From an uncultured Opitutia bacterium (GTDB taxonomy: Bacteria > Verrucomicrobiota > Verrucomicrobiia > Opitutales > Opitutaceae), in the NCBI GenBank assembly GCA_903834135.1, contig CAILHZ010000019.1, forward strand, positions 17,474-81,473: a stretch of DNA of 64,000 nucleotides, in the 5' to 3' direction. Shown here in pieces: positions 10,172 through 19,428 of the stretch (its first letter is position 1; every line of letters begins with the position of its first letter). The notes under the pieces were generated by a model that made no database searches, was not told the origin of the DNA, and saw only the letters and a program-made list of their open reading frames with translations. The position numbers and the translations under genes are program-made.

Positions 10172-10804
10172 ATGTCAGCCGTTGATGAAAGTATAGTCCG
10201 AGAATACTTTGAACAAAATGGATTTTTTGTAAGGCAGGTGCGTAAGTACCAGGTTCAAGCACGTAAGAAAACAAGTGACGAGGAAGTTGACCTACTTGTA
10301 TATAATCCCACCTGGCGTAAGGGCACTAGGAAGCCTGATTTCTTTTTATTCCCAAGTGAGCTAAAGTTTATGCAACGAGCCATGGTTGCAGTTAAGCCCT
10401 GGCACACGGACGTATTTTCGCCTGCTATGCTAAGGAATTCACCCGAAAAGATATTCAGTTTCCTTGAAGATAATGTACTCAAAGAAGTAAACCGTCTTTT
10501 TGCAGCAGATTCTTCAGAGATTGGGATGGGAGCATTAACTAAAGTCCTAGTACTTCCTGCACTGCCTACCTCTGAGCCTTTTAGGTCTCAAAGTGTAGAA
10601 CTTTTAAAAGCTAAAGGCATAGATTGTATTATCTCGTTTCGCTCTATGCTTTTGGATTTGATAGATAAAGTAGAAACCAATCGCAGTTATGGTAAAAGCG
10701 ATGCACTTCAAATGATTCGTATTTTAAAAAATTACGATTTATTTCAAGATACACAACTTACTCTCCCGCATGCCGACACTCATTCATCCAACCGCAATCG
10801 TTGA
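10172..10804 (+). CDS. Conserved hypothetical protein, possible nuclease-like fold
   Basis: I do not recognise a named family. The 210-residue, soluble, mixed alpha/beta protein begins with a helix (REYFEQNGFFVRQVRKY), then a strand-rich part with DEEVDLLVYNP and a later MVAVKPWH segment. The order helix, acidic strand, then strand ending in K resembles the restriction-endonuclease-like (PD-(D/E)XK) core, but the catalytic spacing is not convincing. It has no signal peptide or membrane helix. Its last 35 bases overlap the start of lpxA in another frame, so it is likely translated in the same operon as lpxA and pdxA. The call as a real gene is strong; the fold is a guess. Confidence 0.7.
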   Translation: MSAVDESIVREYFEQNGFFVRQVRKYQVQARKKTSDEEVDLLVYNPTWRKGTRKPDFFLFPSELKFMQRAMVAVKPWHTDVFSPAMLRNSPEKIFSFLEDNVLKEVNRLFAADSSEIGMGALTKVLVLPALPTSEPFRSQSVELLKAKGIDCIISFRSMLLDLIDKVETNRSYGKSDALQMIRILKNYDLFQDTQLTLPHADTHSSNRNR

Positions 10805-11531
10805 ACCAGGCGCAAGTCTAGGTAGTGATTGTGAAATCCATCCCTATGCGATCATTAAACGCTGGGCTACTTTGGGGGACCGTGTTGTTGTGCATCCTTT
10901 TGCAGTTATTGGCGGCGACCCTCAGGATCTTAAGTTTGATGGAGTATCTGCTTCGTATGTAAAAATTGGATCTGATACAAAGATTCGTGAGAATGTAACG
11001 ATTAATCGTGGCACCTCAGCTGAGTCAGTGACCTCCATAGGAAATAATTGTTTAATCATGGCTGGAGTGCATGTGGCTCATGATTGCACTGTTGGAAATA
11101 ACGTTGTCCTTGCGAATGCTGTTTTACTCGCAGGGTATGTAAGTGTTGGGGATCATGTTGTCTTAGGTGGTGCTTCAGCTTTCCATCAATTTTCACGCAT
11201 TGGTGAGCGTGCTATGGTGGGTGGCCTAAGCCGTATTACTCAGGATATTCCTCCGTATACGATGGCTGTAGAACGCAGTGAAGCAGTCGGGTTAAATTTA
11301 CTGGGATTAAAGCGCAGCGGCTATACGCGTGATGCTATTTCTGAAATTAAAGAGGCATTTCGTTTGGTATATTTAAAACCGGGTAATCAAAAAAATGCTG
11401 CCACACAAGCCTTAGGTAGTGGTCATTTTAAAGCACCTGAGACTATCAAATTTTTAGAATTCTTTTTAACGGGTAAACGTGGCTTTGTGCAGCTGCGTAC
11501 GAGTGCAGTAGAGTCTGAGGAAGGTTCATGA
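10770..11531 (+). CDS. lpxA: Acyl-ACP--UDP-N-acetylglucosamine O-acyltransferase
   Basis: This catalyses the first step of lipid A synthesis: it moves a hydroxyacyl chain from ACP to the 3-OH of UDP-GlcNAc. The left-handed beta-helix hexapeptide repeats fill residues 5-190 and the C-terminal helical domain follows (LGLKRSGYTRDAI). The catalytic histidine is in HVAHDCTVGN (His104), and FHQFSRIGERAMVGG matches the family. Compared with the E. coli protein as I know it, the stretch between the second coil and GGDPQDLKF is about 18 residues shorter, equal to one helix coil. It overlaps the upstream unknown gene by 35 bases and pdxA by 4. Confidence 0.93.
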   Translation: MPTLIHPTAIVEPGASLGSDCEIHPYAIIKRWATLGDRVVVHPFAVIGGDPQDLKFDGVSASYVKIGSDTKIRENVTINRGTSAESVTSIGNNCLIMAGVHVAHDCTVGNNVVLANAVLLAGYVSVGDHVVLGGASAFHQFSRIGERAMVGGLSRITQDIPPYTMAVERSEAVGLNLLGLKRSGYTRDAISEIKEAFRLVYLKPGNQKNAATQALGSGHFKAPETIKFLEFFLTGKRGFVQLRTSAVESEEGS

Positions 11532-12463
11532 GTAAGCGGCTTGTTTTAACATGCGGTGATCCTGCAGGAGTAGGCCCTGAAATTATTTCATCCTGGCTTG
11601 CTTCCAACCGCTCTGAAGCAACACATACTGCAGTCATTGGACCCGCACTTTGGCTACAAACCCTGCCGCCAGATGTTGAAAAAATTCCTGTAGGGCTTCC
11701 TGAATATCAAGCTAGTCTTGGTAAACCTGATCCAGAAGGAGCTTTAATTGCATGGGCTGCTATGGCACGTGCTGCAGAAGGCTGTAAGAAAGGTGAATTT
11801 GGTGGCGTTGTGACAGGACCTGTTTCTAAAGAAAAACTTTCAGCGATAGGATGGAAGTTCCCTGGTCAAACTGAATTTTTTGCAGATCAGTGGGGTGGTA
11901 ATCCAACGATGGCATTTTGCGGAGGACGCATGAAAATAGTACTCTTAAGTTGGCATATTGCTTTAACTGAAGTGGTTAAAGCCTTAACTCCAGATCATTT
12001 TAAAAGATCAGTTTCTGCAGCTGCGTATTTAGTTGCAGCACTTAAAGGTGACTTATCCTATCAGGCTAAAATTGGGGTATGTGGGCTTAATCCCCACGCC
12101 GGTGAATCTGGATTAATCGGAAGAGAAGAAATTGAAGTGATTAATCCACTACTGGATTTTTTACGAAAAAATTATCCAGGGCTTTCTAAGGCAGAACCTG
12201 CGGATTCACTTTTCGCTAGGCACTTACGCGGAGAGTTTGATGTCGTTGTTGCCTTGTACCACGATCAGGGTTTGGCGCCTCTTAAGACAGTCGACTTTGA
12301 TGAATCCGTGAATGTGACTTTGGGACTACCCTTTATTAGGACTAGTCCAGATCATGGCACAGCTTTTTCTATTGCAGGTAAGGGGATCGCTAGTGCGACG
12401 AGTTTTGCTCATGCCATCACAACTGCGAGGTCTCTGTTGCGTTTCAAAGAGGCTTCGGCTTAG
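11528..12463 (+). CDS. pdxA: 4-hydroxythreonine-4-phosphate dehydrogenase
   Basis: This catalyses NAD-dependent oxidation and decarboxylation of 4-phospho-hydroxythreonine in the DXP-dependent route to pyridoxal phosphate. The N-terminus TCGDPAGVGPEI and the GVVTGPVSKE block are typical. The metal-binding histidines are visible in LLSWHIALTEV, LNPHAGESG and ALYHDQGLAPLK, and the protein ends with RTSPDHGTAF, another family block. Length of 311 residues is normal. It starts inside the lpxA stop (ATGA), preceded by GGAAGG, so it is coupled to lpxA. Linking lipid A and vitamin B6 genes is operon packing rather than a pathway. Confidence 0.93.
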   Translation: MSKRLVLTCGDPAGVGPEIISSWLASNRSEATHTAVIGPALWLQTLPPDVEKIPVGLPEYQASLGKPDPEGALIAWAAMARAAEGCKKGEFGGVVTGPVSKEKLSAIGWKFPGQTEFFADQWGGNPTMAFCGGRMKIVLLSWHIALTEVVKALTPDHFKRSVSAAAYLVAALKGDLSYQAKIGVCGLNPHAGESGLIGREEIEVINPLLDFLRKNYPGLSKAEPADSLFARHLRGEFDVVVALYHDQGLAPLKTVDFDESVNVTLGLPFIRTSPDHGTAFSIAGKGIASATSFAHAITTARSLLRFKEASA

Positions 12464-12475
12464 TTAATAGGATAC

Positions 12476-12862
12476 ATGAGTTCAGAATCGTCCATTCTCC
12501 AAGCCCCAGCAGCTATTACAGTGCGAGAAGGCAGTGAAGTGCTTGTACGTTTATCTGAGTCGGCTGGAAAAAAGTCGCGTGCCCTAATTCAGCGTGAAAA
12601 CCAGGGCAATTACCTGCGTGTTGCCATAAGTGGCGGTGGCTGCAACGGGTTAAGTTACCGACTTAAGTTCACGCCAGAGCCTAAAAAGGGTGATATTTTA
12701 GTCAAAAGTGCTGGGATTGACGTTTTAGTCGACTCTAAGACTGCGCTGTATTTGAAGGGTACTGAGATCGATTTTTCGGATAAGTTAATTGGGGGTGGAT
12801 TCAAATTTACTAACCCTAATGCTAAGGCAAGTTGTTCTTGTGGAGAGAGTTTCAGCGTTTGA
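12476..12862 (+). CDS. A-type iron-sulfur carrier (IscA/ErpA/HesB family)
   Basis: This small cytosolic carrier passes Fe-S clusters to target enzymes. It has 128 residues with the three cluster cysteines in the expected places: SGGGCNGLSYRL and the C-terminal CSCGESF. An N-terminal extension of about 20 residues precedes the conserved domain. It lies 12 bases after pdxA with a weak AGGATAC before the ATG, so it is probably in the same transcript. Nothing in the sequence distinguishes IscA, ErpA and SufA roles, so no symbol is given. Confidence 0.88.
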   Translation: MSSESSILQAPAAITVREGSEVLVRLSESAGKKSRALIQRENQGNYLRVAISGGGCNGLSYRLKFTPEPKKGDILVKSAGIDVLVDSKTALYLKGTEIDFSDKLIGGGFKFTNPNAKASCSCGESFSV

Positions 12863-12973
12863 GGATGGACAACAGCCCTACAATTATCTTCACTACTTAC
12901 TCACTTCGGGATTGTCATCGTGCCTGTTTTGGCATGACTCATTTTACCTGAACACCTCTCACCAACTTATTTG

Positions 12974-13648
12974 ATGGCTATTTCGTCTCCTCCTTCCGGT
13001 GCATCCGGCTCACGTCCTTCGCAATATCCTCGCCGCGCTGTTGATCCATTCGCCGCGATTCGTCGTAATCACCGCATTAAAGTACCCCAGGTACGTGTCA
13101 TTTCCCCTGAAGGTAAACAGCTGGGGATTTTGGATACTGCAAAAGCAGTTACTCTCGCTCTTGAGGTAGGTCTTGACCTAGTTGAGGTTGCACCAAACGC
13201 AACACCTCCAGTTTGTCGTATCATGGACTTTGGTAAGTATGTATATGAAGAGCAGAAGAAACATTCTCACTCTAAGACGACTGCAAGTAAGATTAAAGAA
13301 ATTGAGTTCAGCGCTCGTATTGAGCCACATGATTTCAACACCAAGCTTCGTCACAGTGAACAATTTCTTGCTCACGGCAATAAAGTGAAATTGAAACTCA
13401 AGTTTCGTGGTCGTGAAATGGCGCACACTGAAATTGGTTTCTCTGTTGTTAAAAAAGCGGTCGCTGATTTGGCAGGCATGGGTCATCCCGATGCAGAGCC
13501 GAAATTAATCGGCCGTAATATTCATGTTATGCTTACTCCACTACCTGTGAATAAGCGTAAGCCTAAATTTATTAATGATAATGGGCCTGATATGGACGAG
13601 GAACCACATGAGAGTGAAAGTGATTCCGACGACGAGTCAGATTCATGA
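12974..13648 (+). CDS. infC: Translation initiation factor IF-3
   Basis: IF-3 binds the 30S subunit, checks the start codon and prevents premature 50S joining. The N-domain (RRNHRIKVPQVRVI, residues about 33-100) is followed by the C-domain (IKEIEFSARIEPHDFNTKL to LTPLPVNKR). There is an N-terminal extension of about 30 residues and a strongly acidic tail (ESESDSDDESDS). The start is an ATG directly preceded by in-frame TTG; the rare AUU start common in this gene is not used. The 111-base leader is rich in C and T and lacks a Shine-Dalgarno sequence. Unusually, rpmI and rplT are not adjacent: they lie about 50 kb away in this window. Confidence 0.94.
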   Translation: MAISSPPSGASGSRPSQYPRRAVDPFAAIRRNHRIKVPQVRVISPEGKQLGILDTAKAVTLALEVGLDLVEVAPNATPPVCRIMDFGKYVYEEQKKHSHSKTTASKIKEIEFSARIEPHDFNTKLRHSEQFLAHGNKVKLKLKFRGREMAHTEIGFSVVKKAVADLAGMGHPDAEPKLIGRNIHVMLTPLPVNKRKPKFINDNGPDMDEEPHESESDSDDESDS

Positions 13649-13670
13649 GTTAAGCCGGGTCTTTAAACCT

Positions 13671-14759
13671 ATGGCTTTAGCGGCGTTTCGCTGCCTTATT
13701 TTGTTTTTCTGTGGGGTGCTTACAGCGCGTGCTGGTGCACCTACACTGCTTACCTTTGATGGCATAAGTTATTTGAGTGCCGTGGACGCTGCCTCTCACC
13801 TAGGCATGCGGATAAGCTATACCAATCATGGAGCTCCTGGCTCACGTCCTGGTGTTATTTTATATAATCAGGAACATCACACTATTTTAGGCTCAGAGAG
13901 TCGTGAGTGTTTGATTGATGGATTACGTGTATTTTTAGGTGACCCTGTTATTTCAAGAACGGGGCGTTTATATATTAGTTTTAATGATTATTCTAGGCGT
14001 CTAACCCCGCATGTTGCACCTCAACTCTGTTCGAGTGTTCCTAGACTTCCGCATGTCATCGTCATCGATCCAGGTCATGGAGGAACGGATACAGGTATGG
14101 CCAATCCAAGATTAGGACTGCGCGAGAAAGTGCTCACTTTAGATGTGGCGCGTCGCCTAAAAGCAATTCTTGAAACCGCTGGCTATAAGGTAGTTTTAAC
14201 GCGCGATTCAGATCAGTTTGTAGAGTTAAAGCTGCGTGCTGAATTAGCAAATATGGTAGGAGCAGATTTGTTTGTGAGTATTCATTTTAATGCCGGACCT
14301 CCCGGTGATTCACGCATACATGGTACTGAAATCATGACGTTTCCTTTAGCAGGGCAGAGGTCGGATCAGTCCTGGAATGATAGGATTAACGATAAAGAAG
14401 CGTACGCCGCTCCAGTTAATCGATTCGATATGTGGAGTGAAATTTTGGCTGGGTGTATACACCGGGATGTTTTAGCCGCACTGGGAACCGAAGATAGGGG
14501 CCAAAAAACTAAGCATTTAGGGGCTCTTAGGGGCTTGAATTGTCCTGCAGTATTAGTCGAATCTGCTTTTCTATCAAGTGACATTGAGGGTGGACGTGTT
14601 GCACAGCCTGCCTACAGGCATCGTATTGCACAGTCGCTTGCTACGGGCATATCATCCTATGTTAGAGTAATTGAACGATTGAAACCTGGAGCAAAGCAGG
14701 TTAGCGTTCAAAACATACCTCCTTCAGAGCCTGCAAGAGCAGCTCCTACTAGACCTTAG
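13671..14759 (+). CDS. Secreted N-acetylmuramoyl-L-alanine amidase (Amidase_3)
   Basis: This periplasmic zinc amidase cuts the bond between MurNAc and the peptide stem, usually during daughter-cell separation. I place the start at the ATG that gives the signal peptide MALAAFRCLILFFCGVLTAR; the open frame upstream runs into infC. Residues about 25-120 form a copper-amine-oxidase-like/AMIN-type N-terminal part. The amidase domain has zinc ligands in IDPGHGGTDTG, GLREK and SIHFNA, and the catalytic glutamate in VLVESAFLSS. It carries a short proline-rich tail. It sits 22 bases after infC and 12 before the next secreted enzyme. Confidence 0.85.
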   Translation: MALAAFRCLILFFCGVLTARAGAPTLLTFDGISYLSAVDAASHLGMRISYTNHGAPGSRPGVILYNQEHHTILGSESRECLIDGLRVFLGDPVISRTGRLYISFNDYSRRLTPHVAPQLCSSVPRLPHVIVIDPGHGGTDTGMANPRLGLREKVLTLDVARRLKAILETAGYKVVLTRDSDQFVELKLRAELANMVGADLFVSIHFNAGPPGDSRIHGTEIMTFPLAGQRSDQSWNDRINDKEAYAAPVNRFDMWSEILAGCIHRDVLAALGTEDRGQKTKHLGALRGLNCPAVLVESAFLSSDIEGGRVAQPAYRHRIAQSLATGISSYVRVIERLKPGAKQVSVQNIPPSEPARAAPTRP

Positions 14760-14771
14760 TCCTAATTTTTT

Positions 14772-15797
14772 ATGAAAAAACATTTCTTTTTTTTAATCAG
14801 TTGTTTTGTTCTTGGGCTTATTTCTCAATCAAGTCTTAAAGCCTGGAATTATGCAGGGCATCGTATGGTTGCCTTAACTGCACTTGAAACTTTACCTGCA
14901 GATTTCCCAGCTTGGGCTAAAACACCTGAGGCTAAAGAGCGTATCGCTTTCTTGAGCGGGGAGGCTGATCGCTGGCGTAATACGCATGATTATCCTCTAC
15001 AGCAGTACAATGGCTTAGATCATTATATTGACCTCGAGGATTTGTCCTATGCGGGGATAAGTTTAGATACGCTTACTGATTTTAGGTACAATTTCGCAAC
15101 ACAGTACGCTGCTGGAAGATTAGCTCATGCTGATAAATTTCCTGCACAGGAAGGTAAAAATTATGATCATACGCGTGAATGGCCAGGCATGCTTCCTTGG
15201 GCGATCGCAGAATACACGGCAAAAATAGAATCTGCTTTCTCGTATTTAAAAGCGCTACAAGAGGCAGGTAGACCTGAAGAAATCGCAAACGCAGAAGCTA
15301 ATATAATCTACATGATGGGGGTTATGACACACTATGTCGGTGATGGTGCTCAGCCACTTCACGTTACAGTACATCATCACGGCTGGGTAGGAGAAAACCC
15401 TCAGGGCTATACGACTGAATATTCAATTCACAGCTGGATTGATGCTGGCTTTATCGCAAAGGCAGGAATTACTGCGACAGAACTTTTGCCTCAGGTAGTT
15501 GAGGCTAAAGCATTAGATCTCACACCACGCTCTGACCACAGAGATCCGGTTTTCGTTGCTACTGTCCAATATTTGCAGGGCACATATGCCTTTGTTGAGC
15601 CTCTTTATAAATTGCAGAAAGAGGGTAAATTAAAAAACGCAGGACCAGAAAGCTCTGAAGGAAGGGTGTTTATAAAAAATCAACTTGTTCGGGGTGCAGA
15701 AATGCTGGGAACTCTATGGGTTACAGCATGGCGTCATGCTAAACCAGATGGCTATCTCAGAGCTGAATTACTTAAGCGTAAGTCAGGTGAAAATTAA
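14772..15797 (+). CDS. Secreted S1/P1-type nuclease or zinc phospholipase C-like enzyme
   Basis: Exported trinuclear-zinc hydrolase acting on nucleic acids or phospholipids. After the signal peptide (residues 1-24) the mature chain would begin with Trp25, and in this superfamily the N-terminal Trp itself ligates zinc; the sequence WNYAGHRMVALTAL matches S1/P1 nucleases. Further ligand blocks are NGLDHYIDLED, MMGVMTHYVGDGAQPLH and HSWIDAGF. Length of 341 residues is a little above S1/P1 nucleases (about 270-300). It may supply phosphate or nucleosides from outside the cell. It is 12 bases from the amidase gene and precedes a TonB receptor. Nuclease against lipase cannot be settled by eye. Confidence 0.78.
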   Translation: MKKHFFFLISCFVLGLISQSSLKAWNYAGHRMVALTALETLPADFPAWAKTPEAKERIAFLSGEADRWRNTHDYPLQQYNGLDHYIDLEDLSYAGISLDTLTDFRYNFATQYAAGRLAHADKFPAQEGKNYDHTREWPGMLPWAIAEYTAKIESAFSYLKALQEAGRPEEIANAEANIIYMMGVMTHYVGDGAQPLHVTVHHHGWVGENPQGYTTEYSIHSWIDAGFIAKAGITATELLPQVVEAKALDLTPRSDHRDPVFVATVQYLQGTYAFVEPLYKLQKEGKLKNAGPESSEGRVFIKNQLVRGAEMLGTLWVTAWRHAKPDGYLRAELLKRKSGEN

Positions 15798-15981
15798 TGT
15801 GTAGGACTCTTTGAATTTACAGTAGTTATTTCAGATAAAGATTATCAGGTTAGTTGTTACTATTTACCAAAATTCGTTAATTTGTGGAATTATTCCAAAT
15901 TTGTTACTGGTTTTTTCAAAATTGTAACCTAGCTGGTATTCCCTAAATGGAATTTTTAGGATTTTGCGACCGTGCAAAATC
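15798..15981 (+). promoter_or_regulatory. AT-rich control region before the first TonB receptor
   Basis: This 184-base gap is very AT-rich and carries TTGTTACT twice, at 15854 and 15901, and a GGAAT/ATTCC inverted repeat near 15888. A second ATTCC/GGAAT pair lies near 15938. I see no clear -35/-10 pair. The receptor start is taken as the ATG at 15982, which opens a signal peptide; an in-frame TTG 18 bases upstream adds a less likely extension. Confidence 0.35.
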
Positions 15982-18900
15982 ATGAAAAACACATTCAGGC
16001 ACATCGTACAGTTATTCCTAATCGCACTATTATTTGGAGTAAACGCTAACGCACAGTCTATTACCTCAGGTATGACTGGTTTAGTCGCAGATCCCTCTGG
16101 TAATCCTGTCGGAGGTGCAACTGTTACAGCTATTCATACACCTACATCCACAACATATCATGCTGAAGCACGCTCTGATGGTCGCTATGATTTCCGTGGT
16201 CTGATTGTAGGCGGTCCATACACGATTTCAATCTCAGCTCCAAATTACGCTCCAGCTGAACGAAACGAAGTTACCACTCAGCTTGGCGAAGTCATAGATG
16301 TTAACTTTGTTGTTCAAAAGCCTGACGTTGTTACCCTTGAAAAATTAGTTATCAAAGGCTCCAATAATGATTTAGATTCATCCATGAATGGAGCAGGTAG
16401 TGTAATTGATGCTAATGCCATCAACAGTAAGCCAACGACTGCACGTCGTTTAAATGACATAATTAGTGCAAGCCCTTTAGTTACGCTGCGTTCCACTTCA
16501 GGAGATCGTGAAGAAGCTTCGATTTCAGCAGTCGGTATGAATAATCGCTACAATTCTATTATGATCGATGGCGCACGCGTGAACGATCAATTCGGTTTGT
16601 ACTCCATGGGAACTTTTTCTTTCTTCAACCCTTTATCACTAGATACGGTTGATCAAATATCTGTACAACTATCGCCGTACGACGTCCGTTATAGCGGTTT
16701 CACAGGCGCTGCGATTAATGCAGTAACAAAGAGCGGAACAAACACTTTTCATGGATCAAGCTACTATTTATTTTCAGGCGATCGCTTAGGTAGTCTACGA
16801 CTTCAAGGACCTAATGCAGCCCCTGGTGTAACAATGGGTGTCACCCCTAAGTTACAAAGTGAAACTTACGGTTATACATTCGGTGGACCTGTCATTCCTA
16901 ATAAGGTATTCTTTTTTACAAATTACGAAAAATTCGGCCGCTTAACTCCTCCAACGACAACAGGACTTTATCCCAATAGCACTGATCTAAATACAATAAT
17001 CCAACGCTTTTCAGCTATCAGCACAGCTTCAGGCAACAAGGGTGCTTGGGGCAATTGGACTGACTCTGCTGTTAATAAGGCTAAAGACCAAAAGAAGTTG
17101 GCTAAACTTGATTGGAACATCACGGATAACCAAAGACTTTCTGTGCGTTATAGCGAAACAAACGGTGAGGTTCCTTTATTTGGTAGCTACTCAAGCACAA
17201 GTTACACATCCATCCTAGGTACGATAAGAGGGGGTGGTACAACAGCACTCACTTCAGACTTCTACTCACAAACGCGTAACGAAAAAGTTTACGCAGCTCA
17301 GTTAGTTAGCCAATGGTCATCTTCATTTAAAACTGAAGCTAAGTATTCCAAGACTAAAGAAGTTCAGTTAACTCCAACTATAGCTGTACTGCCTGAAATT
17401 CACATCTTCGGAGTAAATGGTACCGATTACTCAAACAACACTATATCAAACGGTGTTGTCATTGCAGGTACTGAGCAGTACCGCCAAGGAAACGTAATCA
17501 AAGTTGCTACAGATAATTATTCCTTCGCAGGTGATTACTTTTTAGGCAACATGACTTTGACAGCTGGTTTTGATAGAGAGAAAAGTGATTTTTATAATTT
17601 ATTCCGCGCTGGCTCATACGGACGGTTCGATTTTGCAAGCATAAGCGATTTTGTTGCAGATAAAGTTTCTGGTTTCTCTCGCGGCTACTATGTTCAAGGC
17701 ACTCCTCAGGCAGATGTGAGTGATTTTGCTACTACTGGTTTGTTTGCTGAAGCCAAAGTCGATGTATCCTCGCAGTTTAATTTTGTTGCAGGAATTCGTT
17801 ATGATTATATCGAAAGCGGCACTCGGCCTCCATATAATGCACTCTTCCAAACACAGTTTGGCGCACGTAATGATGGCACTGTTGATGGCACTAGTTCAAC
17901 TTCACCTCGCTTAGGCTTCAACTACGCGTTAGATAAAGAGCGTAACACGCAAGTTCGCGGCGGAATTGGTCATATTGAAGGTCGTGCTCCTTGGGTGTGG
18001 TTCTCAAATTCATATAGCCAACCTGGCGTTGGACGTTTTGTAAGTAATACAAGTCCGACAGGATTAGTCAGTTACCTGACTACAGACTTCAATGCTTCCA
18101 GCCCAATTGGATCTGCATCAGCTATTACTCCAGGTGGCAGATATGAAGTAGACTATACTGATGACAAAATAAAGCTTCCTGCTGTATGGCGAGGCAACCT
18201 TGCAGTTGACCAAAAGTTAGCAGCAATTGATTCAGTTTTATCATTTGAAGTGGTTCAAACTGTGGACGATCAAGCTCTTTACATGACCAATGACAATCTT
18301 AAGCCTACTACAATAGGTGCAGATGGTCGCCAACGCTTTGCTGGTAATGTAAGTACAGCTGCAAATGCTTTACATCCGGATTTTATAAATGTTTACCATA
18401 CAAAAAATGTTTCTGTAGGCAGCTCAAGCTATTGGACTATAAGTTTGGAGCGTCGCTTAAAGGACGGTTGGACCATGAGCGCTGCTTATTCAAACGGACA
18501 TGCTAAAGACGCAATGGCCAACGGTGGTACAACAGCTGGTGGTATTTGGGGCCCTCACGCCACCTTCAATCAAAATACTGTAGAAAAAGCTACATCTGAG
18601 TTCCAAACTAAGAATCGTGTACAATTACAACTATCAAAGAAATTCGAGTTAGTTAAGCATTGGCCTACAACAATTGGTCTGTACTACGAAGGACATTCTG
18701 GAAATCCATACAGTTTTATTTACTCAAACGATCTAAACGGTGACGGACAAACATCAGATCTTGTCGCCGTTCCTCGTGATGCAAATGATTCTAGATTCGA
18801 CTTTAGTAAGATGGCTGCGTCTGACGCAGATGCATATTTTCAATTCCTATCACTTACTGGTTTAAAGAAATATGCAGGAAGCTATGCCCCTCGTAATGCA

Positions 18901-19224
18901 TTCGAACAGCCTTGGATCAATCGATTGGACTTACATGTTTCTCAGGTTGTACCAATTTATAAACCCTTTGAATTAGAGGTATTCGCTGATTTCACTAATT
19001 TTGGGTTCTTCATTAATCCTTCTTTGTTTAATTATTATCAAAGGGCCTCTGGTGGTGGTAATGACACGGATTGGTATCGCTATGCTGGTACAGCAAGTTT
19101 TGGTACCGACGGCCGCATAATTCCTGGTTTTACAGCCGCAACGCCAATCTCAGGAAGTGCTTTTACGATTGATAACCTGCAATCACGTTGGAAGGTTCAA
19201 GTCGGTGCCAAGTTGAGGTTCTAA
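15982..19224 (+). CDS. TonB-dependent receptor, Oar-like, with carboxypeptidase-type Ig domain
   Basis: Outer-membrane receptor for energised uptake of a large ligand, of the Oar/SusC-like type. The signal peptide (to about residue 25) is followed by a carboxypeptidase regulatory-like beta-sandwich (GLVADPSGNPVGGATVTA), then the plug domain (RRLNDIISASPLVTL, MIDGARVNDQFGL, FTGAAINAVTKSGTN) and a long beta-barrel ending in Phe (VQVGAKLRF), the outer-membrane insertion signal. About 1080 residues is normal for this group. A strong terminator follows. It is a paralogue of the next gene. The ligand is unknown; peptides and glycans are both known for relatives. Confidence 0.88.
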   Translation: MKNTFRHIVQLFLIALLFGVNANAQSITSGMTGLVADPSGNPVGGATVTAIHTPTSTTYHAEARSDGRYDFRGLIVGGPYTISISAPNYAPAERNEVTTQLGEVIDVNFVVQKPDVVTLEKLVIKGSNNDLDSSMNGAGSVIDANAINSKPTTARRLNDIISASPLVTLRSTSGDREEASISAVGMNNRYNSIMIDGARVNDQFGLYSMGTFSFFNPLSLDTVDQISVQLSPYDVRYSGFTGAAINAVTKSGTNTFHGSSYYLFSGDRLGSLRLQGPNAAPGVTMGVTPKLQSETYGYTFGGPVIPNKVFFFTNYEKFGRLTPPTTTGLYPNSTDLNTIIQRFSAISTASGNKGAWGNWTDSAVNKAKDQKKLAKLDWNITDNQRLSVRYSETNGEVPLFGSYSSTSYTSILGTIRGGGTTALTSDFYSQTRNEKVYAAQLVSQWSSSFKTEAKYSKTKEVQLTPTIAVLPEIHIFGVNGTDYSNNTISNGVVIAGTEQYRQGNVIKVATDNYSFAGDYFLGNMTLTAGFDREKSDFYNLFRAGSYGRFDFASISDFVADKVSGFSRGYYVQGTPQADVSDFATTGLFAEAKVDVSSQFNFVAGIRYDYIESGTRPPYNALFQTQFGARNDGTVDGTSSTSPRLGFNYALDKERNTQVRGGIGHIEGRAPWVWFSNSYSQPGVGRFVSNTSPTGLVSYLTTDFNASSPIGSASAITPGGRYEVDYTDDKIKLPAVWRGNLAVDQKLAAIDSVLSFEVVQTVDDQALYMTNDNLKPTTIGADGRQRFAGNVSTAANALHPDFINVYHTKNVSVGSSSYWTISLERRLKDGWTMSAAYSNGHAKDAMANGGTTAGGIWGPHATFNQNTVEKATSEFQTKNRVQLQLSKKFELVKHWPTTIGLYYEGHSGNPYSFIYSNDLNGDGQTSDLVAVPRDANDSRFDFSKMAASDADAYFQFLSLTGLKKYAGSYAPRNAFEQPWINRLDLHVSQVVPIYKPFELEVFADFTNFGFFINPSLFNYYQRASGGGNDTDWYRYAGTASFGTDGRIIPGFTAATPISGSAFTIDNLQSRWKVQVGAKLRF

Positions 19225-19247
19225 GGGTTAAACTTAGTTTTACATTC

Positions 19248-19280
19248 AAAAGACGGGTTTTTAAGCCCGTCTTTTTTTGT
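19248..19280 (+). terminator. Rho-independent terminator after the first TonB receptor
   Basis: Arms AAAAGACGGG (19248-19257) and CCCGTCTTTT (19266-19275) with an 8-base loop are followed by a T-rich run. It lies 23 bases after the receptor stop and isolates this gene from the next receptor. Confidence 0.9.
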
Positions 19281-19428
19281 TTTTTCACACAAAAGGCATT
19301 AATAGATGATTAATTAAATTCATTATTATATGATTGTAAGCTATTTATATATTTATAGATCGTTTATTAGATATTTTTTCCTTTAGGTTAAGATCAGGTG
19401 ACAAACAAGGGCCGATTATGTAGTCCTG

